In this document: one piece after another, positions 1 to 8,851 of the stretch
How positions within the stretch are numbered: the stretch's first letter is position 1
How the letters are laid out: each line of letters starts with the position of its first letter
Origin: Clostridia bacterium
GTDB taxonomy: Bacteria; Bacillota; Clostridia; TANB77; UBA1234
DNA length: 54,817 nt
Direction: 5' to 3'
NCBI GenBank assembly: GCA_017469565.1
Contig: JAFUGC010000019.1
Location: 1-54,817 of the forward strand
Translations under genes and position numbers: made by a program
The notes under the pieces: model-generated
Databases searched by the model: none
What the model was told of the DNA's origin: nothing
The model's input: only the letters and a program-made list of their open reading frames with translations

Positions 1-315
1 AATCCATCTATAATCTTCATGCTCCAATAATTCAAAATTCTTTCCTTCTAAATAAGCCTTATAAAACACCAATTGAACATCCTTCTCCGGATAATGATGC
101 ACAATCTCCCCAACATACTCTCCAACTCTAATATCCGCATTAAATTCTTCCTTAATCTCTCTTTTTAATGCTTCTTGACGCGTCTCTCCATCTTCTACCT
201 TCCCGCCAGGAAATTCCCACAATCCACCTTGTGATTTCTTCAAATTTCTTTGTGCAATCAAAAATCTATCCTCACTAGGATCTTTATATATAATTCCAGC
301 CACAACTTCAATCAT
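1..315 (-). CDS. Nudix hydrolase, MutT-like (3' end beyond window)
   Basis: The first 105 codons are present and the C-terminus lies off the left edge. The N-terminus has a MutT-type strand (MIEVVAGIIY). A Nudix box follows at about residues 37-59: GGKVEDGE, seven residues, then REIKEE. The box glycine after EE is replaced by Asn, but the metal-binding REXXEE core is intact. Family knowledge suggests hydrolysis of an oxidised or non-canonical nucleoside triphosphate such as 8-oxo-dGTP. Substrate choice cannot be read from this fragment. The start is set by a GAGAGGGG ribosome site about 8 nt upstream. A promoter-like repeat and a small hairpin lie upstream of it. Confidence 0.85.
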   Translation of the reverse strand, partial: MIEVVAGIIYKDPSEDRFLIAQRNLKKSQGGLWEFPGGKVEDGETRQEALKREIKEEFNADIRVGEYVGEIVHHYPEKDVQLVFYKAYLEGKNFELLEHEDYRWI

Positions 316-380
316 CTTATGCCCCTCTCTTTCATTTCATCCCAATCATATACTAATTCACCAAAAATTTCTACTATCCT

Positions 381-437
381 CTATAAAAAATTAGTTAAAA
401 AAGGACCACAACCTTTTGCACAGCCACAGTCCTTCAT
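381..437 (-). other. possible 18-codon Cys-rich leader ORF
   Basis: An ATG-to-TAG reading frame of 18 codons encodes a peptide with the pattern DCGCAKGCG and a hydrophobic tail. It lies just downstream of a promoter-like repeat (442-479) and upstream of the Nudix gene. The ribosome site is weak. The frame overlaps a short hairpin (AAGGAC/GTCCTT, 401-406 with 429-434) followed by a T-run on this strand. It could be a leader peptide over an attenuator, or chance. Confidence 0.25.
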
Positions 438-441
438 TTGA

Positions 442-479
442 TTATTCCAATATTACCATACTAGCACCAACCAGTCCAG
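442..479 (-). promoter_or_regulatory. promoter-like repeat, copy A
   Basis: About 36 bases match a second copy at 8026-8065 with one indel and a few substitutions. Read on the minus strand it holds a TGGTAATATT extended -10 and a weak -35. Copy B has the better promoter match. It is oriented toward the Nudix gene. Confidence 0.4.
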
Positions 480-502
480 CCCATGTAGGTTAAACAATCA
501 TT

Positions 503-1581
503 TGTCACAAAATTTTTAAAAATATATACTTTGAACACCAATAAATGTTTAAACTGCTTGTTCTTGACTTTTCCATCTTTTATAGAACTCCAACGGGCTC
601 AACCATCCTAAAGGTCTCATCGGAAAATTATTGTACTCCTGTCTCCAATATTTTCCTCTATTTCTCAAATCTTCTAAACTCCAAAATACTTTTCCATAAT
701 AGAATCTTTCTTGATTCTTTCTGTGACTTCTTTCTACTCTTCCATTTTGCTTTGGCGTATGTGGTTTTATCACTTTATACTCAATGCCTAATTCTTCTAA
801 TGTTTTTTCAAACATTGTCTTTTTATTCTTCATAAATGTCTGCCAGCTCAATCTATTCGTAAATTCAAACCCATTATCTGTTTGTATTGTTTTTATTTCA
901 AACGGAAAGTACTTTATTAACCTCTTTACAAACTCACTTGACATATATGTACTATGCCCATTTGTGAGCCACGTATATCGTATTCTCGTGAACTCGTCTA
1001 TTGCTGTATATTGATAGTATCTTTCTCCTAAATTTTAGAGTTCTGGACTCATACATTCTTTTGGTACATATTTCACGTCAATTTGAACCTTACCTCCAGG
1101 ACAATTTCCTCTTATCCATTCGCTTGGTTGCTGTCCTTTTCTTTTGCTTGGAGTTTTCTTGTATATTCCCAATCTTTGCATTACATGATACAGTCCTTGT
1201 ATAACCTGCTTCTCTTAATTTTACCCACAATACTACTAATCCTGTTTCCTTATTGTTTGCCTTGTAATCCTTGATTAATTTTATTTCTGCCTCTGCATGT
1301 TGATTTGGATGACTTCTTGGTTTTCTTGATTTATCTTGCAAACTTTCCAAAGTTCCGTCATATCTATTTATCCACCTATATATTGTTCTTGGGCACAATT
1401 CAAATTTTATTATTGCATTTCTCACTCCATATTTTTAAGAAAATTTTATTACTGACTGTTTATATTTTAATTTTTGTGTTATACTTTTGTTCATAAGAGA
1501 GTGCCTCCTGTTACGTTTATTTGTCGTTATTTAAACTATAACATTTTTGGTACTCTCTTTTCTATATTTACTTTTGTGACA
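503..1581 (-). mobile_element. decayed IS481-like insertion sequence
   Basis: The element is about 1079 bp, bounded by a perfect 10-bp inverted repeat: TGTCACAAAA at 503-512 and TTTTGTGACA at 1572-1581. TGT...ACA ends and a single DDE transposase fit the IS481 family. No target duplication is evident. The transposase is interrupted by a frameshift and two stops, so the copy is inactive. Confidence 0.7.
549..1494 (-). pseudogene. IS481-type DDE transposase, interrupted
   Basis: The frame opens at ATG 1492-1494 (MNKSITQKLK). It is broken by an in-frame TAA at 1435-1437 within an S-stop-KYGVRNA context. A +1 frameshift follows near 1188, between RTV and HVMQRLGIYKK, and a second TAA lies at 1035-1037 after MSPEL. 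The rest is open to the stop at 549. The N-terminal part has a helix-turn-helix with RTIYRWINRYDG. The C-terminal part has the rve integrase core with Asp in QTDNGFEF and the terminal Glu in QNGRVERSHRK. Intact relatives are single proteins of roughly 310-330 residues. Three separate lesions make this a true pseudogene even if one were a sequencing error. Confidence 0.85.
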
Positions 1582-1611
1582 TATCTATTTTAAACCTATA
1601 ATTTTTTAATA

Positions 1612-1655
1612 GATATGAAAAGTGCCCTCTATAGTAGTGAGGGCACTTTTTTATT
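1612..1655 (-). terminator. bidirectional terminator
   Basis: A perfect 9-bp stem, AGTGCCCTC at 1621-1629 and GAGGGCACT at 1639-1647, is flanked by A- and T-runs. It ends the MerR-VIT operon and overlaps the last codons of that gene. Confidence 0.85.
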
Positions 1656-3984
1656 TAATCCATGATAAAGATCCTGAATAACTATACAAATACCAAATTG
1701 CATCGTCTATCTTTTGTTCTATATTATTATTTTTAATAATATTACTTACTTCGTCTCCTGTAATTATTTTTAACCCTACATTAACTTTTAATCCTGTAAC
1801 TATAATCTTTTTAAATTTATCATCTATTAAGTTTAATAACTTATCTCTATCTACTGTTCCGTCATTTTTCATTAAAGTATATAGTAAACAGATTAACTTC
1901 ATATATAATTCAGAAGATATGATTTCTTGCTTATGATTATTTAAGAATATCAATAACTCTTTATAATTGAATCTAGCATCTATTTTGTGATAATAATATA
2001 AAGAATATAATAAATAAGTTAGTGTTGATTGCTTATCTTTTAATCTAAATATATCATAATAATTATCCACTCGATTTTGTAATAATTCCCTATCAGTCTT
2101 TTCAATAGGCTTTACAGCGAAATCACTTGTTATCTTTTTGTTTCTTCTTAAGAAACCAGGAATTTCTAAATCATTGCAGGTATTCATGAAGGTTGTAGTG
2201 CCAAACGAAATATCTTCACTTTCATAATCTTCTTCAAAGTCCTCACATTCATTTACACCAAGTTTGCTCCACATTTTGTTCAATATTGTTCCTTTTGCAA
2301 ATTTATTACTTAGTATCGTCTCTTGATATTCAGGAACTTCTAATAATTTCTTTTCTCTATCATAAATCGTTATAAATGAAGTATATTTTGAATTAATATT
2401 ATATTTTTCTGATAGTTCAATAATCATTTTTTTATAGTTTTCTTTCTTTTTATCATCATATGTGTTTCTAATATATTCTTCTAACCTTTCTATCTCTTGT
2501 TTTGCAAATAGTACTTCTAAATCAACATTACTCTCATTAATTTCTTCCTTATTAATCTTCCAAACATACTCTTTATTCAATATTTTTCCTTTTAATTGTA
2601 CGTCATCATTTAGTTTTTCTAATTTTGTAAACACATTAAAAAATTCATAATTAAACAAGGTATTTTCTTCTTTTATTTCATCAATTACTATGCTAGAACC
2701 ATAATTAATTTCAACATCTTCTATTAAAGGTGTTTGAATTCTTGCAAATGTTCTTATAATCTTATTGTCTATCTTTTCTTTTGGCTGTATTAGTTCTGCT
2801 TTTCCATTTCCAACTTTCGCTAATTGTTTAATAAAAGCAGAATTGACATTAGTATCTATTCCAAAAGGAAATATTCTACTTTTATTTATGTTTTTTTCAA
2901 CATATCTAATTATTTCATCTTCATTTCCAACTTGTCCATCTGTAAATAATAAAATAATCTTATCTGTTTCCTCCTCATAAAGTGCGAATTTAATTGGATT
3001 TAATATTTCTGTACCACCTAACGGTCTTAAGTTATTAACATACTTTACTGCCTCTTCAAAACTATTCTCATTATACTCAACCGAATTAATATTCATCGCT
3101 TCAAATTCAGATTCAAATGGAATAATATTAAACTTGTCTCCAATATCTAACTGCTTCAAACATTCTATTACTGCATTTTTCGTTTCTTCTATTTTTGCCC
3201 CACTCATTGAGCCAGACACATCAACTATGAATAAATATTCTTTTTCACTGTCTTCATATGTATCTAAGATTTCAGGTATGAAAGATAAATATACCATATC
3301 TTTTCCATCTCTAGTTTTAGAAGTTATGGCTTTTGAAGATAATTCATTTTTTAATTCTATATCTAATTTAAAGTCTTTAGATAAATCATAATTCTGTACT
3401 TCAACTCTTTCTAGTTTCTCATCATCAATTATATTAATTTTATGACTTGAACTAATTATATTTTTTCTATTTAATGCTTTATTCACACTAATATTAAAAT
3501 CTACTGTATAATCCACTTTTCCATAGTTCAATTTACTAGTAATATTGGATTTATATCTAGGTGTAACAAGTGTTGGGAATAAAATTTTAATTGTATTATC
3601 TGTTATTTCAAATTTATCAATATAATGAATTTTTAGTTTTACCTCTTCTCCCTTATCAATTTTACCAACAGAAATTCTAAAAATATTATCTGTTTCCTGC
3701 TCCATCATATAAGCACTATTACCTTTAACGATGTTTTTTTGATATTCTTTTCGAGCTTTTTCTTTCTCTTTACATTTTCCCTTTAACACCTTATCGCCAA
3801 TGATAATTTCAAACCCAACTATAGTTGCAGTTTCTACTATTGGAAATGTATACCCCACCTCCAACACTTTATTGGTATTATTCTTATACTCTTGCTCAAC
3901 TTCAAATGTTCCAAACTTTCCTATTACATTTCCATTAATTCGTACCTTTTTTAATGCTAATTCTCTTAAATCTACATTTTCCAT
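1651..3984 (-). CDS. VIT and von Willebrand factor A domain protein
   Basis: This is a 777-residue protein. Residues about 1-125 form a VIT (vault/inter-alpha-trypsin) domain. A von Willebrand A domain follows at about 246-415 with an intact MIDAS motif, DVSGSMS, and the later LLFTDGQ strand. The C-terminal 350 residues are helical and unrecognised. No signal peptide or membrane segment is seen, so it is probably cytoplasmic. VIT-vWA proteins are thought to mediate metal-dependent protein contacts, and bacterial functions are poorly known. The start is one base after the stop of the MerR gene, so the two are co-transcribed from the MerR-controlled promoter at 4411-4439. The family call is firm and the function is not. 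Confidence 0.85.
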   Translation of the reverse strand: MENVDLRELALKKVRINGNVIGKFGTFEVEQEYKNNTNKVLEVGYTFPIVETATIVGFEIIIGDKVLKGKCKEKEKARKEYQKNIVKGNSAYMMEQETDNIFRISVGKIDKGEEVKLKIHYIDKFEITDNTIKILFPTLVTPRYKSNITSKLNYGKVDYTVDFNISVNKALNRKNIISSSHKINIIDDEKLERVEVQNYDLSKDFKLDIELKNELSSKAITSKTRDGKDMVYLSFIPEILDTYEDSEKEYLFIVDVSGSMSGAKIEETKNAVIECLKQLDIGDKFNIIPFESEFEAMNINSVEYNENSFEEAVKYVNNLRPLGGTEILNPIKFALYEEETDKIILLFTDGQVGNEDEIIRYVEKNINKSRIFPFGIDTNVNSAFIKQLAKVGNGKAELIQPKEKIDNKIIRTFARIQTPLIEDVEINYGSSIVIDEIKEENTLFNYEFFNVFTKLEKLNDDVQLKGKILNKEYVWKINKEEINESNVDLEVLFAKQEIERLEEYIRNTYDDKKKENYKKMIIELSEKYNINSKYTSFITIYDREKKLLEVPEYQETILSNKFAKGTILNKMWSKLGVNECEDFEEDYESEDISFGTTTFMNTCNDLEIPGFLRRNKKITSDFAVKPIEKTDRELLQNRVDNYYDIFRLKDKQSTLTYLLYSLYYYHKIDARFNYKELLIFLNNHKQEIISSELYMKLICLLYTLMKNDGTVDRDKLLNLIDDKFKKIIVTGLKVNVGLKIITGDEVSNIIKNNNIEQKIDDAIWYLYSYSGSLSWIK

Positions 3985-3985
3985 A

Positions 3986-4390
3986 TTAGTCCTCCATCAT
4001 TTTTTCAACATATTTTTTTACATTTTCTATAATATGCCTATATTTTTCTCCATTATCGGCCGAATAATGAATTTCAAAAATATTACATACATTCTCTCTA
4101 ATGTATATTTCCGTCTCTTCTTTTTTGTGTATATTTGTATTCAATTCTCTTGTACTCTTTTTTACTTTTTCCTTTGGATTTTCTAGAATGTACTCTCTTA
4201 TTTTATTTAAAGGCATATATTCTGACTGAAGTTTTTTTATTAGGAGTATTCTTTGTAAATGCTCATCACCATATACACTGTTAACACCACTTCCTACTGG
4301 TGGCATCAATAATCCCTTACTAATGTAATAATGTATTGTTCTTTTGGTAACTCCAGCTTTATCTGCTAATTCAGATACTTTATATTCCAT
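3986..4390 (-). CDS. MerR-family transcriptional regulator
   Basis: This is a 134-residue protein with a MerR winged helix-turn-helix at residues 1-70: VSELADKAGVTKRTIHYYI, then a GLL turn and a variant YGDEHLQRI wing. The remaining 60 residues are charged and helical, with no Cys-rich metal-binding loop. A metal sensor is therefore unlikely, and the effector could be a small molecule or a protein. The ribosome site AAAGAGGTGAGAAA precedes the ATG. Its own promoter has a palindrome in the spacer, which fits autoregulation. It heads a two-gene operon with the VIT/vWA gene, its probable main target. Confidence 0.85.
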   Translation of the reverse strand: MEYKVSELADKAGVTKRTIHYYISKGLLMPPVGSGVNSVYGDEHLQRILLIKKLQSEYMPLNKIREYILENPKEKVKKSTRELNTNIHKKEETEIYIRENVCNIFEIHYSADNGEKYRHIIENVKKYVEKMMED

Positions 4391-4410
4391 TTTCTCACCT
4401 CTTTGATCGC

Positions 4411-4439
4411 ATTATATCATCGTTACGTAACAGTGTCAA
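4411..4439 (-). promoter_or_regulatory. sigma-A promoter with MerR-type operator
   Basis: On the minus strand, TTGACA (4434-4439) and TATAAT (4411-4416) are both perfect consensus, separated by 17 bp. The spacer contains the perfect 10-bp palindrome GTTACGTAAC (4422-4431), where MerR proteins bind. It drives the MerR-VIT operon. Confidence 0.8.
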
Positions 4440-4459
4440 GATAAAAATACACAGAATAT

Positions 4460-4488
4460 TTGTATATTGAACTCTAATGTGGTATAAT
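4460..4488 (+). promoter_or_regulatory. promoter of the UvrD-type helicase gene
   Basis: TTGTAT (4460-4465), a 17-bp spacer and TATAAT (4483-4488) precede the helicase. The promoter overlaps the most upstream possible ATG (4477), which rules that start out. Confidence 0.6.
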
Positions 4489-4524
4489 TATGTAAATTGT
4501 CAAAAAAATAATAAAGGAGTAAAA

Positions 4525-7461
4525 ATGTATATTCTTGTATTTGTAATAATCGTAGCAATACTTATAAAACTGTTACTTAATAATAAAGATAAAAAGCAGA
4601 TCGAAGCCTTCGAAAATGCAATTAACAAAGCTAAAGAAGGCTATATTTCTGATGTTCAAATTCAAGAAATAAAAAATATATTTGAATCCACTTTTAAACA
4701 TTTTTTAGGAAAACGCCATAAGTCAAAAAAAGAATTGTCTTTTATTGCTAAATATATTAACTTAGAAAATAAAGCAAATGAATGGAATAAAGAGTATCAA
4801 GCAAAACAAGTGCTAAAAGAAAAAGAAGAAACTGAAAGAAAAAAAATACAAGAAATGTATTCTTATCAGATAACACTATGTAATGAATTCTTAAAAAAAA
4901 TAGAAGAATTAAAAAAAGACTATTTTACAACTAACCAAAGAGATCAATTATTAAAAGAATATAATCCTTTATATGATTACTTTCAAACAGACTATTTTAT
5001 AAATCTCAATTTAAATGCTCCTGAAATTTTTATAAATACCTATGCAAATTTAAGAAAATTAGTAAACACATGGAACTTTGAATTTACCAGAAAAGAAATA
5101 GAATTGAATGATGCTTTTTTTAACGATATAGATGGTAAGAACTTAGATTATCAACAAAGAACAGCAGTCGTAACAGATGATACACACAATTTAATATTAG
5201 CAGGAGCAGGAAGTGGGAAAACACTTACTATTTCCGCCAAGGTAAAATATCTAGTTGAAAAGAAAAACATCCGACCAGAAGAAATTCTTTTGATTTCATT
5301 CACTAAAAAAGCTGCAGATGAAATAACAGAAAGAATTAATAATAAACTTAACATTCCTGTCACAGCAGTTACTTTTCACAAACTCGGACTAGACATTTTA
5401 AAAAATTACCAAATGCCAACAATTATTGATAATACGAAAAAAATACTATCTGATTATTTTAATAAAGAAGTATTAAAAGACTACACCACATTAAAGAACA
5501 TTTTTGAATTCTTTCTTTATTACTTAAATGTTCCTAAAAATCTACAAGATTTTGATTGCCTTGGTTCTTATATTGATAATCAACGTAGTATCGATTTGGA
5601 AACATTAAAATCAAAGTATGATGCTAACCTTCTCCAAGGACAAATTCATAACATGAAAATCAATCTTCAAACAATTTCTGGAGAACGTGTTAGAAGCATG
5701 GAAGAAGTAATGATAGCAAATTACTTGTTCTTAAACGGAATCAATTATGAATATGAAAAAGAATATCCATATAAATCTAAAGAACATCCTAAAAAAAACT
5801 ATCATCCTGATTTTTATCTTTCAGATTACAATATCTATCTTGAACATTTTGGCATTACAAAAGATAATAAGTTGCCTTGGCTTCCACCTGTAGAAGAAAA
5901 AAGATATATAGAAGAAATGCAGTGGAAGAGAGAATTTCATAAACAAAACGGAACAATATTAATTGAAACATATTCATACTATAACCAAGAACATCGATTA
6001 TTAGAAGAACTGCAAAAACTTTTAGATGACAATAAGATAGAGATACATCCTAGGAATATAAAAGAGGTTTATGAAAAAGTATTTGCAAATCATGAAAACA
6101 CGCAATTTAAAGAATTTGAAAATTTAGTTAGCACATTTATTCAACTGTATAAAGCTAATGGATATTCTATTGATGATTTAGACAAACTTAGAACTATTCC
6201 AAACAACTATCAATCTCAAAGAAATAATGCATTTTTAGATATCATTCAATCTATTATGGAATATTATCAACAAAAATTAAGTGAAGTGAATGGTATTGAT
6301 TTTGCTGATATGATAAATATTGCAACAAACTATATAAAAGAAAAAGATGTTTCATTTGATTACAAATATATTATTATTGACGAATACCAAGACATTTCTG
6401 TTGGAAGATATAAATTAATAAATCAAATACTGCAACATTCAAAAGCGAAACTAATTTGTGTTGGTGATGACTGGCAGTCTATTTACCGTTTCTCTGGTAG
6501 TGATTTAGATCTCTTCAGTAATTTTGAAAAGTACTTTGGAGAAACAGCTCTTCTAAAAATAGAAAAAACATACCGTAACTCTCAAGAACTATTAGATATT
6601 GCGACAAGATTCATTGAGAAAAATCCAGAACAATTGAAAAAAAATCTTGTATCTGATAAAAGAATCAAAGAGCCTATTATGGTAATGGCTTATACAACAA
6701 ATAAAAAACTGGCATTGCATAACGCAATAACAGACATTTATATGCACTTTGGAGAAGATGCTGAAGTTTTACTCCTTGGAAGAACAAATTACGATATAAA
6801 TGATTATGGTGATGATGATTTAAAATACTTTCCAAATACAAACATAGTAACATATTCAAAATATCCAAAAATGAGAATAAGATTTTTAACAGTACATTCT
6901 TCTAAAGGGCTAGAAGCTGATAACGTTATCCTAATTAATATGGAAAATTGTTTATTAGGTTTTCCAAATAAAATATCTGATGATGTAGTTTTATCCATGG
7001 TATTACAAAATAAAGATACCTATGAATATGCAGAAGAAAGAAGACTATTTTATGTAGCCATTACAAGAACAAAGAATAAGACATACTTAATTGCACCAGA
7101 TAAACATGCTTCTATTTTCTTAGATGACTTAAAAAGTATTACTAATTTAAGTGTCTATATGAATAAAAATGAAGAAAGTATTCAATCAAATCCAAACTGT
7201 CCAAAATGTAAAAAAGGATTTCTGATTATTCGAAATGACGGAAAAAAGCCTTTTTTAGGATGTAGTAATTATCCATATTGTGATTACAGAATAAAAGATA
7301 TTGATGTATTAAATACAAAAATAAGATGCAACATTTGTGGAGGATACTTGGTTAGAAGAAAAGGTCCATATGGAGAATTTTTAGGTTGCAGTAATTATCC
7401 ATACTGTAAGAATACAGGAGAAAAAAATGATAAGAGGACAATTGGATTTACGTTGAAATAA
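4525..7461 (+). CDS. UvrD/Rep-type helicase with nuclease-like insert and two C4 zinc fingers
   Basis: This is a 978-residue superfamily 1 helicase. An N-terminal hydrophobic segment (YILVFVIIVAILIKLLL) suggests membrane anchoring. Walker A AGAGSGKT is at about 226, followed by ISFTKKAADEI. Inserted at about 385-480 is a PD-(D/E)xK-like stretch: an MEEVMIANYL helix, then HPDFYL and YLEHFG. DEYQD lies near 615, then GDDWQSIYRF, TVHSSKGLEAD and the motif VI YVAITRTK near 840. Residues about 890-970 form two topoisomerase-type C4 fingers with the repeated GCSNYPYC core. The organisation resembles helicase IV. ATG 4525 is chosen because AAAGGAG lies 8 nt upstream and the earlier ATG falls within the promoter. 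It is divergent from the MerR gene. The substrate is unknown; DNA repair or defence are both possible. Confidence 0.9.
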   Translation: MYILVFVIIVAILIKLLLNNKDKKQIEAFENAINKAKEGYISDVQIQEIKNIFESTFKHFLGKRHKSKKELSFIAKYINLENKANEWNKEYQAKQVLKEKEETERKKIQEMYSYQITLCNEFLKKIEELKKDYFTTNQRDQLLKEYNPLYDYFQTDYFINLNLNAPEIFINTYANLRKLVNTWNFEFTRKEIELNDAFFNDIDGKNLDYQQRTAVVTDDTHNLILAGAGSGKTLTISAKVKYLVEKKNIRPEEILLISFTKKAADEITERINNKLNIPVTAVTFHKLGLDILKNYQMPTIIDNTKKILSDYFNKEVLKDYTTLKNIFEFFLYYLNVPKNLQDFDCLGSYIDNQRSIDLETLKSKYDANLLQGQIHNMKINLQTISGERVRSMEEVMIANYLFLNGINYEYEKEYPYKSKEHPKKNYHPDFYLSDYNIYLEHFGITKDNKLPWLPPVEEKRYIEEMQWKREFHKQNGTILIETYSYYNQEHRLLEELQKLLDDNKIEIHPRNIKEVYEKVFANHENTQFKEFENLVSTFIQLYKANGYSIDDLDKLRTIPNNYQSQRNNAFLDIIQSIMEYYQQKLSEVNGIDFADMINIATNYIKEKDVSFDYKYIIIDEYQDISVGRYKLINQILQHSKAKLICVGDDWQSIYRFSGSDLDLFSNFEKYFGETALLKIEKTYRNSQELLDIATRFIEKNPEQLKKNLVSDKRIKEPIMVMAYTTNKKLALHNAITDIYMHFGEDAEVLLLGRTNYDINDYGDDDLKYFPNTNIVTYSKYPKMRIRFLTVHSSKGLEADNVILINMENCLLGFPNKISDDVVLSMVLQNKDTYEYAEERRLFYVAITRTKNKTYLIAPDKHASIFLDDLKSITNLSVYMNKNEESIQSNPNCPKCKKGFLIIRNDGKKPFLGCSNYPYCDYRIKDIDVLNTKIRCNICGGYLVRRKGPYGEFLGCSNYPYCKNTGEKNDKRTIGFTLK

Positions 7462-7484
7462 AATATTTCTTCCTATTCTCAAGA

Positions 7485-7529
7485 TAAAAAACACCTTCCT
7501 AATCATTGTGATTTTGGGAGGTATTTTTC
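7485..7529. terminator. bidirectional terminator
   Basis: ACCTTCC (7493-7499) pairs with GGGAGGT (7516-7522), with an A-run before and TTTTT after. It serves the converging helicase gene and the small gene at 7536. Confidence 0.75.
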
Positions 7530-7535
7530 TATTAT

Positions 7536-8006
7536 TCATTTATATTGATAGTTATATACAGGTACTCCCTCAATGCCCAAATAAGAAAAGCATTCACATG
7601 TTACTTTATTGCAAATTACATATTCTTCTGGGTCAATATAACTTAATAATTCACTCATTGACGATGGTCCAATATGCTTTATGTTCCTGTAGAACTCATT
7701 CCATCTTTGAATTATGCTTCCTTTTCCGTATAACAGAGCAATAAGTTGCTCCTTTATATGTTCAAACCCATTTGACTCAATTATTTTATCTGCAATATAC
7801 TTTTTATTCCCCCAAACGAGCATAGACCATAATTTGCCGATATATTCAACAAATTCATCTTCATTCATATTTTGAATTCTAGTTTTTGTCCAACTCTGAT
7901 AATAATCTTTTCGTGCATTCCTTTCTTTTATAGCATCAATGTTGTTAGTTCCAGAAATCTGCTTTTTATATTCATTTATTATAGCTTTTAATGTTGTTAA
8001 ATTCAT
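7536..8006 (-). CDS. small protein, probable N-terminal piece of a larger restriction-type family
   Basis: This is a 156-residue protein that is mostly helical. It has conserved-looking segments ARKDYYQSWTKTRIQ, MLVWGNKKYIADKII and a helix-hairpin-helix-like IGPSSMSELLSYIDPEEYVI. From memory, similar WGNKKY and GPSSMSEIL segments occur in longer proteins associated with modification-dependent restriction. This copy stops soon after ECFSYLGIEGVPVYNY, so it may be C-terminally truncated. The start is supported by AGGTGAAAT. The promoter-like repeat copy B sits directly upstream. The function is not identified. Confidence 0.6.
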   Translation of the reverse strand: MNLTTLKAIINEYKKQISGTNNIDAIKERNARKDYYQSWTKTRIQNMNEDEFVEYIGKLWSMLVWGNKKYIADKIIESNGFEHIKEQLIALLYGKGSIIQRWNEFYRNIKHIGPSSMSELLSYIDPEEYVICNKVTCECFSYLGIEGVPVYNYQYK

Positions 8007-8025
8007 ATTTCACCTCTACCTTTTC

Positions 8026-8065
8026 ATTATTCCAATATACCATACTAGCACTAACCAGCCAAGCC
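8026..8065 (-). promoter_or_regulatory. promoter-like repeat, copy B
   Basis: On the minus strand, TTGGCT, a 17-bp spacer and TATATT lie just upstream of the gene ending at 7536. The whole stretch is duplicated at 442-479, so a promoter cassette appears to have been copied. Confidence 0.5.
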
Positions 8066-8067
8066 TC

Positions 8068-8727
8068 CTACTTCGTCCTCTTCTTCTCCCACGCCGCACA
8101 GATGCGAAAAGCATTCTTCGCGCACCATTTCAAACTCTCCTCATCCATTTTCTTCTCCTCAATCTCATCCCTCGTGAAATCCATCACAAACAGCCTGTCA
8201 ATCGCATTGATAAAAATCACATCAAATTTCACGGGATAATCAAAGTCCTGCACCCTCTTCTTAATATCTCCTAAAATCTCTCCCTCAAAAAGCCCAGTCT
8301 CGCCAAAGATATATAAATAATTCCTTGCAAACACCTTATAATGATGATTCAATTTCTTCAACTTTGTATGAATAGTTTCCACAGTCTTGATGATAATTTG
8401 AGCACCATCCAAATCAGATGAAAAATAGGCAGTGTCTCCCACCGTGCCAGCACGAGCCCTAAAACGCCCTTTGAATCTTTTATCGATTCCATTTTTGATC
8501 ACATGTCCGCCTGTTTCTTTTCCATAATATTGATTAATAAAGGACCAAATTCTCCCATCATCCCTAGAAATAGCACGAGTAACTTCCAGTCCAAGATTGT
8601 ATTTTTTCGATTGAAAATCCGGGCATTCTTTTTTTCTTATCCACTTAAAACAATCATCATAATGATACTGTAAAGAAAATTTAGCATACGCTTCAAAATA
8701 TTGTTTTGTATATTCTGTGTTTCCCAT
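8068..8727 (-). CDS. hypothetical protein, possible PD-(D/E)xK nuclease
   Basis: This is a 219-residue soluble protein with no signal peptide or membrane segment. Residues about 34-55 read CPDF, a short turn, then LGLEVTRA. That resembles the PD...(D/E)xx core of restriction-fold nucleases, but the resemblance rests on a few residues. A later segment, FDVIFINAIDRLFVMDF, is strand-like. The C-terminus ends in basic KKRTK. Local GC is higher than in neighbouring genes, especially near the 3' end. The start ATG has a GAAGGAGGAAG site upstream. It appears monocistronic. The function is unknown. Confidence 0.6.
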   Translation of the reverse strand: MGNTEYTKQYFEAYAKFSLQYHYDDCFKWIRKKECPDFQSKKYNLGLEVTRAISRDDGRIWSFINQYYGKETGGHVIKNGIDKRFKGRFRARAGTVGDTAYFSSDLDGAQIIIKTVETIHTKLKKLNHHYKVFARNYLYIFGETGLFEGEILGDIKKRVQDFDYPVKFDVIFINAIDRLFVMDFTRDEIEEKKMDEESLKWCAKNAFRICAAWEKKRTK

Positions 8728-8851
8728 CTGCTTCCTCCTTCTTCATTTTCTCACTACTTCACAATCTTTACTATGGAACCATCCCTCAGCCTACTCCGTG
8801 CTCTACTGTCAATCATTTGCTCCTATCAAATTTCATGATGCAAATATACGC

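Noticed and set aside
503-1581. Active insertion sequence
   Set aside because: The transposase has two stops and a frameshift and no target duplication is seen.
3800-4186. 128-codon plus-strand frame
   Set aside because: It lies antisense across the VIT and MerR genes, with no ribosome site; shadow of those genes.
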